NCBI GenBank assembly: GCA_026982335.1
Contig: JALSHH010000044.1
Location: forward strand, 64,085 to 128,084
Source of the DNA: Phycisphaerales bacterium
GTDB taxonomy: Bacteria; Planctomycetota; Phycisphaerae; Phycisphaerales; UBA1924
DNA length: 64,000 nt
Direction of reading: 5' to 3'
A model generated the notes under the pieces. That model saw only the letters and a list, made by a program, of their open reading frames with translations. It searched no databases and was not told where the DNA came from. The translations under genes and the position numbers were made by a program. How positions within the stretch are numbered: the stretch's first letter is position 1; each line of letters opens with the position of its first letter. This document shows positions 7,874 through 16,412 of this stretch, in pieces.

Positions 7874-9376
7874 TTAGAAATCTGTATCCACAGCCTCGGG
7901 GTCATAGACCCACCCAGCTTTCTCGTTGTTGGCAAAGTAAGGCTCGCCTTCCATCGTCATCACCCACATCCGCGCCCCCGCCGATCGCAGCTTGGCCAGT
8001 TGGTTCTTGCCGATCTGAACCCGCAGGATCACAACCTGATTTTCATAGGTTCGGTCCAAAACATCAGCCCTGTTCTCAATCGTGTGAATCGTCTTTGAAT
8101 CCGATATCGGCACGGTAATATCAAGCTCTTCGATCTGTCCAATGGAAATGGATTTGACGCGCTCGATAAGCTGCGCCTGCCCCATCGGAAGTTCACCGTC
8201 TTCTTTGCCTGCAATTTTACCGGCGATTGAACAGATCGGAATCGCACCAGGTGCTCTTGACTGCCAATACAAAATGTCCTGCTCATCAACCGTCTCGACA
8301 TCGGCCTTGTTGAGCAGCACCAACAACTCGGGTCGTTTGTAGGCGATAAAATCTCCCGTACCATCGCGTTTGGCGCGCAGCGCATCCTTCTGCTGACGAT
8401 CCTCGACCTCTTCGAATAATTCATCGAGCGTCTTCATCACCGTCTCATAGTGCATCTCAACACTGGGATCTGAGATATCAAGCATCACCAACAACAAATC
8501 CGCGTGGGTCGCCTCTTCGAGTGTTGCACGAAACGAAGCGACCAAATGGTGAGGCAAATCACGAACAAACCCGACGGTATCGGACAACATGACTGTGTGT
8601 CCCCCCCCCATGTCCCATTCACGGGTGCGGGTCATCAGCGTCGCAAACACCCGGTCATCCGCATATGCTCCGCCCTCAGTCAGCGTATTGAACAGCGTGC
8701 TCTTGCCCGCATTGGTATATCCCACAAGTCCAACCGTAAAATAATCTGTGTTGCGTTTTTCAACCGCTCGTCGTTTGCGCACCTGAATCTCTTCGAGTTC
8801 ACGCTGGAGCACCAGTTTTCGGCGTTGAACCAGCCGACGGTCAACTTCAAGTTGTTGCTCACCAGGCCCGCGCGTACCCATCCCCCCCATGCTCCCGGCC
8901 CCGCCAGAGCTCCCAAGCCGTTCGAGGTGATTCCACATTGCACGCAATCTGGGGAAGGTATATTCAAGTTGGGCGATCTCAACTTGCAACTTGGCTTCAT
9001 GCGTCGCAGCCCGTGAAGCAAAAATATCAAGAATCAGCTCCGAACGATCGAGCACCTTGCGATTGGTGATCTCTTGGATATTACTGATCTGCTTGGGTGA
9101 AAGATCATGATCGAAAATAATCGAAGTCGCACCGGTCGCCTCGCATAAATCACGGAGCTCTTCGACCTTGCCCTTGCCCATATAGGTGCCCGGTTCAGGT
9201 CGGTCTTTGCGTTGTTCAATCTCTCCGACGATCACCGCCCCCGCTTGGACCGCCAATTCGCGAAGTTCGCCAAAGGGATCACGCTGGTCATAATTCGAAT
9301 CAGGCAGGCGCAAGGCAGCTAGAACGGTTTTCTCTGCCTGCATTTTGATGGATTCACGATCTTTGGATGGTGGCAT
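7874..9376 (-). CDS. hflX: GTPase HflX (ribosome-splitting)
   Basis: HflX is a ribosome-associated GTPase that splits stalled or hibernating 70S ribosomes after stress. The 500-residue product shows the HflX N-terminal domain (TYMGKGKVEEL, FDHDLSPKQ), the Gly-rich linker SGGAGSMGGMGTRGPGE with the conserved GPGE, and then the GTPase motifs: G1 GYTNAGKS, G3 DTVGFVRDLP and G4 NKAD. The C-terminal region is longer than in E. coli (426 residues). The ATG at 9376 is preceded by TACACT at 8 nt and no ribosome site, so the transcript is probably leaderless and separate from the upstream tsaD chain. Confidence 0.96.
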   Translation of the reverse strand: MPPSKDRESIKMQAEKTVLAALRLPDSNYDQRDPFGELRELAVQAGAVIVGEIEQRKDRPEPGTYMGKGKVEELRDLCEATGATSIIFDHDLSPKQISNIQEITNRKVLDRSELILDIFASRAATHEAKLQVEIAQLEYTFPRLRAMWNHLERLGSSGGAGSMGGMGTRGPGEQQLEVDRRLVQRRKLVLQRELEEIQVRKRRAVEKRNTDYFTVGLVGYTNAGKSTLFNTLTEGGAYADDRVFATLMTRTREWDMGGGHTVMLSDTVGFVRDLPHHLVASFRATLEEATHADLLLVMLDISDPSVEMHYETVMKTLDELFEEVEDRQQKDALRAKRDGTGDFIAYKRPELLVLLNKADVETVDEQDILYWQSRAPGAIPICSIAGKIAGKEDGELPMGQAQLIERVKSISIGQIEELDITVPISDSKTIHTIENRADVLDRTYENQVVILRVQIGKNQLAKLRSAGARMWVMTMEGEPYFANNEKAGWVYDPEAVDTDF

Positions 9377-9384
9377 AGATCAGT

Positions 9385-9390
9385 AGTGTA
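9385..9390 (-). promoter_or_regulatory. Leaderless-type -10 element TACACT (hflX)
   Basis: On the minus strand TACACT ends 8 nt before the hflX ATG, leaving at most a leader of 1-2 nt. No GGAG-like sequence is present. Confidence 0.4.
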
Positions 9391-9408
9391 CCCGCAAACC
9401 CGCCCGAA

Positions 9409-9951
9409 TCACACTTTGAGCCTGTGCAATCCACGATCTTCACGGGATTGATTGAGTTGTTCCAACGCTGGGCGATGTTCGCCGATCAACCGGACGAGCT
9501 GGGTCGTCGAACACTCAAGCCGGGCAGCCGCCTTCTTGACATCCAACCCACACGCCTCGATGACATCCAACGCCTCCGCGAGCAAGCCTGGATAATCTCT
9601 GTGCTTTGGATTGCACACGATTCGCTTCTTGACACACCGGGTTTTCCAAAGCGCCGACCGGATATCACCATTGGGCACCTCAACCCGAATCCGCATTGCC
9701 AGCTTGAGCCGAAGCCTGCGGATGACGACGGACTGATTCTCCTTGGCCAACCGGCGCTCGCCCGCCTGGGCATCAATTCCGCTCGGCTTGTGCAGCACGG
9801 TGATATGCGTCTCGACCTTGTTGCGATGTTGCCCGCCGGGGCCCGACGCTCGCCCGCGCGTGATCGTGCAATCCTTAAGCAGCGTTTGAATCTCAAGGGC
9901 CGCCGGGTGTACGGGACGATCGACGGGTTGATCGAGGAAGTCGAAATCCAT
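9409..9951 (-). CDS. Release-factor-like GGQ protein
   Basis: The 180-residue protein carries the GGQ peptidyl-tRNA hydrolysis motif (SGPGGQHRNKVE, near residues 39-50) of class I release factors, but lacks their codon-recognition domains. It is longer than ArfB (about 140 residues) and has a different tail: after the RF-1 domain, a helical segment (LDVKKAAARLECSTTQLVRLI) looks like a helix-turn-helix. It likely hydrolyses peptidyl-tRNA on stalled ribosomes or in the large subunit, but that is inferred from the motif. The ATG at 9951 overlaps the tsaD stop as TGATG, suggesting translational coupling; a GTG at 9957 is in frame. Confidence 0.85.
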   Translation of the reverse strand: MDFDFLDQPVDRPVHPAALEIQTLLKDCTITRGRASGPGGQHRNKVETHITVLHKPSGIDAQAGERRLAKENQSVVIRRLRLKLAMRIRVEVPNGDIRSALWKTRCVKKRIVCNPKHRDYPGLLAEALDVIEACGLDVKKAAARLECSTTQLVRLIGEHRPALEQLNQSREDRGLHRLKV

Positions 9952-11009
9952 CAGCACGCCGCCGTGGGAACAGCCGAGAGGGTGAAGTCATCACGATGTC
10001 CTGCTTGGAAAAGTTTGGTCCCCAATCCTGCAATCATCGCTGCATTATCAACACAATGCTCCATCTCGGGAATCAACAACTCGAGTCCATGTTCGCTGGC
10101 CAGCCGGGTCATTTCAGAACGAACGAGGGTATTGGCGCTCACACCGCCGCCTACGATCAGGGTTTGGCAATCCGTGATGTGTTCGAGTGCCCGTCCGATT
10201 TTGAGTGTCAATGCCCTGACTGCTGCGCGCTGAAAACTTGCTGCGATGTCTCGCTTGCGATCTTCGGTCAACTCCGGCACCTCAGGCCTGGGCAATGCCA
10301 GCTTGCCCTGAAGCGCCGGGGGCGCGGGGCGACCCTTGGCAGTATAGAGCACCGCTGTTTTGAGTCCTGAATAACTGAAATCGAGCGACTCTTTTCCAAG
10401 TCGAGACACCGGAAAATCAAATGCCCAATCGTCCGCTCCATCCTCGGTCGCGAGTGCATCGAGCTTTGGACCACCAGGATGCCCAAGTCCCAAAATCGCA
10501 GCGACCTTGTCGAAGGCTTCGCCAATCGCATCATCAATCGTCGCGCCCAATCGAATCAGTTTCATTTCTGAGTCCATGCGATAGAGCGAGGTGTGCCCGC
10601 CTGAGATCACGACACCGAGTGCGGGAAACTTGGGAATCTCCCTGCCAAGCATCCCCGCGTAGAGATGCGCATGGACATGGTCCACCCCAACCATCGGCAC
10701 CCCCAACGACCACGCCAATGCCTTGGCTGCACTCAACCCCACCAACAGCGACCCAATCAACCCCGGGCGATGCCCCACCGCAATCCCGTCGATATCGCGC
10801 AACTTGATCCCCGCCTGTTCGATCGCATCACGGAGCACCGGAATCATGTGTTGTTCGTGAGCGCGTGATGCGATTTCGGGGACAACGCCTCCGAATTCCT
10901 CGTGAAGCTCGTACTGGCTGGCGACAATCGACGAACGAACAACCTGCCCATCCTCGACCACCGAAGCTGCGGTTTCATCGCATGAAGATTCAATCCCCAA
11001 GACAATCAC
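9951..11009 (-). CDS. tsaD: tRNA N6-adenosine threonylcarbamoyltransferase
   Basis: TsaD transfers the threonylcarbamoyl group to A37 of ANN-decoding tRNAs, working with TsaB and TsaE. The 352-residue protein starts VLGIESSCDETAAS (encoded from a GTG), has the metal-binding HVHAH pair in GVDHVHAHLYAGML and the ASKH-fold Asp in CVDNAAMIAGLG. It overlaps the S41 protease stop by 4 bp (GTGA) and the release-factor-like gene by 1 bp, so all three are probably one translation-coupled unit. tsaB and tsaE are not in the window. Confidence 0.97.
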   Translation of the reverse strand: MIVLGIESSCDETAASVVEDGQVVRSSIVASQYELHEEFGGVVPEIASRAHEQHMIPVLRDAIEQAGIKLRDIDGIAVGHRPGLIGSLLVGLSAAKALAWSLGVPMVGVDHVHAHLYAGMLGREIPKFPALGVVISGGHTSLYRMDSEMKLIRLGATIDDAIGEAFDKVAAILGLGHPGGPKLDALATEDGADDWAFDFPVSRLGKESLDFSYSGLKTAVLYTAKGRPAPPALQGKLALPRPEVPELTEDRKRDIAASFQRAAVRALTLKIGRALEHITDCQTLIVGGGVSANTLVRSEMTRLASEHGLELLIPEMEHCVDNAAMIAGLGTKLFQAGHRDDFTLSAVPTAAC

Positions 11010-12682
11010 GAATTGGATTCCGTTTCTGTGTTCTCATCCTGTTCAATCTTCTCGACATCGGCATCAATAAGCCAGCGCTCAAGGTTGTCGCCTGTGATTT
11101 TGAGTGTGGTAACGATGTTGCCATCTTTATCGCGGACAATGAGTTCGCCATCTGTCAGATCGGTCTCATCGTCCCAAAAATCCCGTGGATTCTCCTCAGT
11201 CTTGGACTCGTCAACCCCTGATTCAACCGCTTCGACTCGTTTATACAGCCTTGTCAACTCACGAAGCATGCGCTCCTCTTGAGCACGCAAAGCATTCAAC
11301 TCCGCCAGTGCCACATCATCGGGCGTGTTGTCTTCGATCCCAACAGGTGCAAACTCGCCAGTATCGACTCGGTGTTGCATCACCCGAACCGCTGCAGCGA
11401 GCTGCGGGTCCTTCAATGCTTCGAGCACCGCATCGGTATCATGGATGTCGACAGTATCTTCCGAATCAACATGCGTAAGAATCTCCTGCGCCCGTCGAGC
11501 AGTGAGCATGTCGCCGAGCTCTTTATTACTCACTGGCACATAATACCCAGGCGTCGGATCAACCCCCCACACCGTCGAATCATCACGCCGATGGAGCAAT
11601 CGGCCTGAGGGCAAATAGTAATACTGCTCGGTGATCTTGAGCATCCCTACCCCGCTCTCAAGGGCACGGACCGTCTGTACCGATCCTTTTCCAAACGAAC
11701 GCGTACCAATCACAACCGCTCGACCATGATCGGACAATGCCCCTGAAAGCACCTCTGAAGCCGAAGCGCTCTGCCCGTTAATCAATACCACCAAAGGCAT
11801 ATCGATGATCGTATTTTTCTTGTGTGCCTTCTCGATACGCTCTTCAAACACGCGCCCTTTGGTCGAAACGATCGTCCCCTCATCAAGGAACATGTCTGCG
11901 ATTTTCACCGCTTCATCGAGCAATCCACCTGGATTAAACCGCAAATCAAGAATCAACCCACCGAGTTCTTCACCGCTGGCCTTTTCAGAATTGTTGATTG
12001 CGTTGATGATCTCCAGTGCCGCTTTAGGGGTGAACTGGGTCAAACGAATATACCCAATGTTGCGTTCATCATCAATCACATATTCCCATGCACCATCACC
12101 TTCGAGGCGCATGAACCCCTTGACCGCCTGAACTTTGATATGATCGCGAATAATCTCGATATCGAGTGTCTCGCCTCCTCGTTCGACAGTGATCACCACC
12201 TTGGTCTTGGGCTCGCCAATCAGACGGTCAATCGCATCGTCGACGGACTGTCCTTCGGTACTCTCGCCGTCGATCTTAATGACCCGATCGTCAGGCATCA
12301 CCCCCGCCTTCCACGCTGGTGATCCATCGAGGGGCGACGAAATCGTCAGCCAACCATCACGAATCTGCACCTCGGCCCCAATCCCAACATACTCGCCGGT
12401 AAGACTGCGCTCGAAATCATCGGTCTCTCGTTTGGGGACGAAAGCGGTATAGGGATCGTTGAGTTCTTCGATCATCCCGGTAATGGCGCCAAGTTGAAGT
12501 TGATCATCGTCGGGCTCTTCAACATACAGTCCCTCGATCAAAGTGCGAACATCGACAATAGGGTCAAAAAACTCATAGTCGTCAGCCGTCACGCGGATGG
12601 CGTTGGTGGCGACCGCGATGGTCGAGCCAATGACGGCAACACCCAAGATTCCGATAAGCGGCAACGAACTTCTCTGAACCAT
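11006..12682 (-). CDS. S41 family C-terminal processing peptidase
   Basis: The product is a periplasmic or membrane-anchored Tsp/CtpA-type serine protease of about 558 residues. After an N-terminal hydrophobic anchor (LPLIGILGVAVIGSTIAVA) come a PDZ domain (YVGIGAEVQ to VIKIDGEST, about residues 85-165) and the S41 catalytic core, with the nucleophile Ser in NGQSASASEVLSGAL and the general base Lys in SFGKGSVQT. A long acidic C-terminal extension of about 150 residues follows the core. I chose the ATG at 12682 because GGAG lies 8 nt upstream; an in-frame ATG at 12730 has none. Its stop overlaps the tsaD start. Confidence 0.93.
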   Translation of the reverse strand: MVQRSSLPLIGILGVAVIGSTIAVATNAIRVTADDYEFFDPIVDVRTLIEGLYVEEPDDDQLQLGAITGMIEELNDPYTAFVPKRETDDFERSLTGEYVGIGAEVQIRDGWLTISSPLDGSPAWKAGVMPDDRVIKIDGESTEGQSVDDAIDRLIGEPKTKVVITVERGGETLDIEIIRDHIKVQAVKGFMRLEGDGAWEYVIDDERNIGYIRLTQFTPKAALEIINAINNSEKASGEELGGLILDLRFNPGGLLDEAVKIADMFLDEGTIVSTKGRVFEERIEKAHKKNTIIDMPLVVLINGQSASASEVLSGALSDHGRAVVIGTRSFGKGSVQTVRALESGVGMLKITEQYYYLPSGRLLHRRDDSTVWGVDPTPGYYVPVSNKELGDMLTARRAQEILTHVDSEDTVDIHDTDAVLEALKDPQLAAAVRVMQHRVDTGEFAPVGIEDNTPDDVALAELNALRAQEERMLRELTRLYKRVEAVESGVDESKTEENPRDFWDDETDLTDGELIVRDKDGNIVTTLKITGDNLERWLIDADVEKIEQDENTETESNS

Positions 12683-12819
12683 GACATATCTCCATACCAA
12701 AACGGACAACCCCACAGAAACACGAGACATGCCGGGGATTGTTCTCGAAGTCTATACCCGGGCAATACCCACATGGTTCTGAAAGAATGGGGATTCAGAA
12801 AAGAAGATAGCGACAGCAA

Positions 12820-13269
12820 TTATGGCGTCACAGGTATCGCCGATCGAAGCTGGCTTATGAATGGGTTCGCCTTGATCGCCCCTTGCAAGGACACCAGCAC
12901 CTGACCATCCTGAATCAGCATCGTTGTTGGATATGCCCCTACGCCCAGCGAGCCGATTTCATCGCTATTTTCGCCGTCTTCAAGATACACCGGGATCGTG
13001 TTGCTCATGATCCATTCAACCACCGCCGAGTCCATCAGGGTTGTCCGCTTGAGTGTCTGGCACGGCGGGCACCAGTCGGCAGTGGCCAAAACCAGCATCG
13101 GTTTACCGGTTTCTTGAGAAAGCTCGGTCGCTTGGGTCAGGGTGTACCCGTTGGCAAAAACACCCGGCGTATCGGCGGGACCTTTGATCAGACTGATCAC
13201 GGTGGGAAGCACAAAAATGGCCGTTGCGACCATGAGCAGGAATGGAACGACCAATTTTGATTTCTGCAT
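12820..13269 (-). CDS. Membrane-anchored thioredoxin-like protein
   Basis: This 149-residue protein has one N-terminal hydrophobic segment (LVVPFLLMVATAIFVLPTVI), then a thioredoxin domain with the redox motif ADWCPPC (Cys 67 and 70) and the cis-Pro region GAYPTTMLI. Topology and the missing cytoplasmic partner suggest an extracytoplasmic disulfide reductase or protector, of the TlpA or single-domain thioredoxin kind. AAGGA lies 7 nt before the ATG at 13269. The S41 protease begins 137 nt downstream on the same strand, perhaps in the same transcript. Confidence 0.88.
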   Translation of the reverse strand: MQKSKLVVPFLLMVATAIFVLPTVISLIKGPADTPGVFANGYTLTQATELSQETGKPMLVLATADWCPPCQTLKRTTLMDSAVVEWIMSNTIPVYLEDGENSDEIGSLGVGAYPTTMLIQDGQVLVSLQGAIKANPFISQLRSAIPVTP

Positions 13270-13418
13270 CAGGAATCCTTAAATCAGGTCTTGGCTTTGA
13301 ATCAACGCCAAGAAGGGGCCCATTATTCACCAACTCACCAAAACTATATGGACTACTTTTTATACCAGTCGTTTATATCGCTTCATATCGACATCCACCC
13401 AATGCCCGCTCGATCGTT

Positions 13419-14417
13419 TTACCAATCTTCCAGCTCCCCCACCAATGGCTCGACCAAATCTTTGCGCGTCACAATCCCCACATCGCGCCCCCCAAGCACC
13501 ACAATCCCCAATCGCCCGCTCCCCCGGCTCAGTTTCCCCAACGCCTGACTCACCGAAAGCCCGCCCTCAACCCGAACGGGGGGATGTAGCAAATCTTGGA
13601 TTGTCTGATTTGGATTCATCTCTGATCGGATATAGAGATCAATGCTGCTCAGAATCCCAACCACCTGCCCTTTAGGCGAAAGAGCAGGGTAGCGGGTATA
13701 GGGGTAATTGCGGACATAAGCACGGGTCTTGGCAATTGACCAGTTGGTGCGCACAGACGCCGCGCTGCGCAGCGGGACCATCTCCGAACGCACCGTCGCA
13801 TGTTCAAGTTCAAGGGCCCGTTCGATCAACGAAACTTGGGCATCGCTCATTTGATCAGACCCAAATTTGAGCAAATCGGCCATTCGCTCGCGAGCGGTCG
13901 ATAATGATCCGAGTGTATCAACACCGACAAGCTTTGAAGCCCCATTGGCAATCCACATAAGCACCGGCACAATCGGGACCCAGATGAGTACTGTACGCAT
14001 AAAATAGATCACATAAGCAAACCGCTCCATCAGCATATTGGCATTGGAGCGAAAAACTTCCTTTGGTACCGATTCTGAAAACAATAAAAGCACCGGGGTC
14101 AATACCACCACCTGAATCATAATCATCTCAATATCGGCCAGTCCAAGTGTCGCGATCAGGGTCGTCATCGCGAAAGTACCTGCATAATTAAACATGTTAT
14201 TCCAAACCAACAGCGAGGTCAGTGTCGAAGAAGTATGCTCTATTTGAGATTCGAGTATCCGCGCTCGCTTGCTACGGGCACCATCACCGACAGCATGCAC
14301 ACGCACCAAAACTCGATTGACCGTATACAACCCAACTTCAAAACCAGAGCACATCGCGGCACCACCAAGCCCCATAAACATGACCGCCCACCAGAAAATC
14401 AGCTCAGAAGCGCTCAT
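13419..14417 (-). CDS. CNNM/HlyC-type membrane protein with CBS pair (short form)
   Basis: The 332-residue protein has a DUF21/CNNM transmembrane domain with about four hydrophobic segments in residues 1-150. A CBS-like pair follows (around residues 205-325: PLRSAASVRTNW, GIVTRKDLVEPLVGEL). It lacks the C-terminal CorC_HlyC domain found in its neighbour. Related proteins (CorB/CorC, CNNM) are tied to magnesium or cobalt efflux and regulation. Its ATG overlaps the stop of the 429-residue paralogue by 4 bp, so the two are co-translated and may form a heteromer. That last point is inference. Confidence 0.88.
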   Translation of the reverse strand: MSASELIFWWAVMFMGLGGAAMCSGFEVGLYTVNRVLVRVHAVGDGARSKRARILESQIEHTSSTLTSLLVWNNMFNYAGTFAMTTLIATLGLADIEMIMIQVVVLTPVLLLFSESVPKEVFRSNANMLMERFAYVIYFMRTVLIWVPIVPVLMWIANGASKLVGVDTLGSLSTARERMADLLKFGSDQMSDAQVSLIERALELEHATVRSEMVPLRSAASVRTNWSIAKTRAYVRNYPYTRYPALSPKGQVVGILSSIDLYIRSEMNPNQTIQDLLHPPVRVEGGLSVSQALGKLSRGSGRLGIVVLGGRDVGIVTRKDLVEPLVGELEDW

Positions 14418-15703
14418 TGAGCACCTCCATGCGATTCATCGCCTTTTCCATCATCTGCGAGAATCTCCACTTCAATGCGATGGATAGATCGTTCATCCAT
14501 CTCCACCACCGTAAGTTGAATCTCGCCGATCCGGACTTGATCCCCAACCGCAGGTAAACGATCAAGCAACACCATCACCAAACCACCAAGCGTATTCACT
14601 TTCTTGGCATGCTCAATCACTGATTGATCGGCAAACATCGTTGACCAATCTCGGATAGACAAACGCCCAGGCACAATCCATCTGCCCACACCAACGAGTT
14701 GGACCTCGTTGGTCAAATCATGGTGCGGATCAGTGACCTCTTCAATAAGTTCCTTTGTAACATCGGCAATGGTCACAATCCCCGATACCCCTCCATGCTC
14801 ATCGACACACACCGCAATGCTCTGCCCGGTTTTGCGAAACTGCTCAATAAGCATATCGAGCCGGCTCTGCTCAGGAACAAAGAGCACTTCGCTCAAAGCT
14901 TCTTCAATGCTCTGTCCTTCGAGTACTTTGCGGGCATTGATCATCCCACTGATGCCCGAATCGATGCCATTCTTGCACACCAAAAGCCTTGTCCGTCCAG
15001 TGGCTTTGCAGATGGTAATGATCTCATCGGTGCTCGTGTTAAAATCAATCCACGACATATCAACCCGAGGCGTCATCATCTGCTCAACACGCATCTGCCC
15101 CATCGAAACGATGGAAGTCAATAACTCCTGTTCCCCAAGATCAATCACACCATCGTGAACACTGAGCTCGATCAGCGTCCCCATTTGCTCGGGTGAAACT
15201 GTAAGTGGCTGCATCTTGAAATGGCTTGGTGCAAGCAATCTTGACAACGGCCCCACAATCCACGCATACATGAAACGGATTACAGGAGAAATCGGACGGC
15301 GAAACATCATGTGCATCGGTGATGCAAATCTTAAAAACAAAATTGTTGCAGACGATGCAAAGAGTTTGGCAAAAACCTCTCCAACAAGAATAATCGCTCC
15401 CAACGAACCCACCGAAATTGCAACTTGCACCGTCATCGATTCTGCACGAATTGTCAGGACACTGGTAACGATAAAGTAGGAAGCATTGACTGCCATATTG
15501 AGCAATAACACCTGCATCAAAAGCTCACGCGGACGCGAAAGCAAAGATTCAACCATACGTGAGAGCTTGGCATTGGTCCGCTTGAGCATTGCCCGTTGGC
15601 CATGGGTGATCCCAAAAAGGGCAGTCTCGGAAGCCGAAGTCAATGCAGAACACACCAACAACGCAACAAGCAGGATAATTAAAGGTGTATCTGATGCGTC
15701 CAT
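14414..15703 (-). CDS. CNNM/HlyC-type membrane protein with CBS pair and CorC_HlyC domain
   Basis: The 429-residue protein shows the DUF21 membrane domain (residues 1-175, beginning TPLIILLVALLVCSALTSASETALFG). A CBS pair follows (MTPRVDMSWID through GIVTIADVTKELIEEV), then a C-terminal CorC_HlyC domain (about residues 345-415, GRLSIRDWS and TLGGLVMVLL), i.e. the full family architecture. Such proteins are implicated in divalent cation (Mg2+/Co2+) transport; older haemolysin names are misleading. The start at 15703 has AGG 4 nt upstream. It is the first gene of a two-gene operon with the shorter paralogue. Confidence 0.9.
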   Translation of the reverse strand: MDASDTPLIILLVALLVCSALTSASETALFGITHGQRAMLKRTNAKLSRMVESLLSRPRELLMQVLLLNMAVNASYFIVTSVLTIRAESMTVQVAISVGSLGAIILVGEVFAKLFASSATILFLRFASPMHMMFRRPISPVIRFMYAWIVGPLSRLLAPSHFKMQPLTVSPEQMGTLIELSVHDGVIDLGEQELLTSIVSMGQMRVEQMMTPRVDMSWIDFNTSTDEIITICKATGRTRLLVCKNGIDSGISGMINARKVLEGQSIEEALSEVLFVPEQSRLDMLIEQFRKTGQSIAVCVDEHGGVSGIVTIADVTKELIEEVTDPHHDLTNEVQLVGVGRWIVPGRLSIRDWSTMFADQSVIEHAKKVNTLGGLVMVLLDRLPAVGDQVRIGEIQLTVVEMDERSIHRIEVEILADDGKGDESHGGAQ

Positions 15704-15743
15704 AAACCTGTGCCGGGGGATCCCGATTTCTCCTCATGATCTT

Positions 15744-16283
15744 TTATTGAAAATCTGCCTGTGCAGGATCATACTCAGGGTCAAGTTGCTCGATCAGGCG
15801 TTCAATATATCGCCAAGCATTGAGCAACATGCGGATTTCAATCAGTTTTTCAGGATTTGGCATCTGTTGGAATGCCTCAAAGAGCTCTGCAACCGACCGA
15901 GTATATCGGGTACGCTCATCGCATGCCCATGTTTCCCAATTGTTCCGCGATTGCTCGCCTGCCTCGGCGATCTGCTCTTCGATCTCTTGCCTGCGGGCCA
16001 TCATCTCCATCAGGAACCCATCGGGGAGATCTTTGCACTGCGATGCGCTCGGCCCGCCAAGCACTTCGAGCAGGGCAATCGCCCGTTGCTCCCCATCGAG
16101 CAAAACCGCCCGCGCCCGGTTCAACTCCGCAGCATCGGCCCCGGCATGACCCACTTCACCCACATCTGGGTGAGCCGATGCGAGCTTGGAGAGGTACGAT
16201 CGTTCGATGGCCGACGCATCCAGATCGAACCGGGCGGGTAAACCAAATACGACAAACGGGTTGGATTGTGGAGCGTTGGACAT
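15744..16283 (-). CDS. hscB: HscB-like J-domain co-chaperone
   Basis: The 179-residue protein has an N-terminal J domain (NPFVVFGLPARFDLD, then the HPD motif in LASAHPDVG) and a C-terminal helical HSCB oligomerisation region (FLMEMMARRQEIEEQIAEA). This is the layout of HscB, which brings the IscU scaffold to the Hsp70 HscA for Fe-S cluster release. The reading frame stays open a further 102 codons upstream, but homology begins at MSNAPQSNPF. The ATG at 16283 has TACACT 9 nt upstream on the minus strand, so that start is favoured. No iscU or hscA is visible nearby, so the partner is unknown. Confidence 0.8.
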   Translation of the reverse strand: MSNAPQSNPFVVFGLPARFDLDASAIERSYLSKLASAHPDVGEVGHAGADAAELNRARAVLLDGEQRAIALLEVLGGPSASQCKDLPDGFLMEMMARRQEIEEQIAEAGEQSRNNWETWACDERTRYTRSVAELFEAFQQMPNPEKLIEIRMLLNAWRYIERLIEQLDPEYDPAQADFQ

Positions 16284-16292
16284 AGAATGATG

Positions 16293-16298
16293 AGTGTA
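16293..16298 (-). promoter_or_regulatory. Leaderless-type -10 element TACACT (hscB-like gene)
   Basis: On the minus strand TACACT, preceded by TGTC (an extended -10 feel), ends 9 nt before the ATG with no ribosome site between. Confidence 0.35.
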
Positions 16299-16412
16299 GA
16301 CAAGATTCGTGCGTTTTTGGCATTCCTGTTTGACGAATGAGCCAGGATCATGGATGATGAAGTGTCGGGCTCTCACTTGGAACTCGATGGGGTGCGAGAA
16401 AGGCGATGGAAT

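Noticed and set aside
8601-8609. Poly(G/C) run in hflX, and a similar one near 35087 in the trypsin gene
   Set aside because: Both runs are shorter (8-9 bp) and encode conserved Gly positions, so phase variation is less likely than at 3339.
13289-13312. CTTGGC/GCCAAG hairpin upstream of the thioredoxin-like gene
   Set aside because: Only a 6-bp stem with an 11-nt loop and no U tract on either strand.
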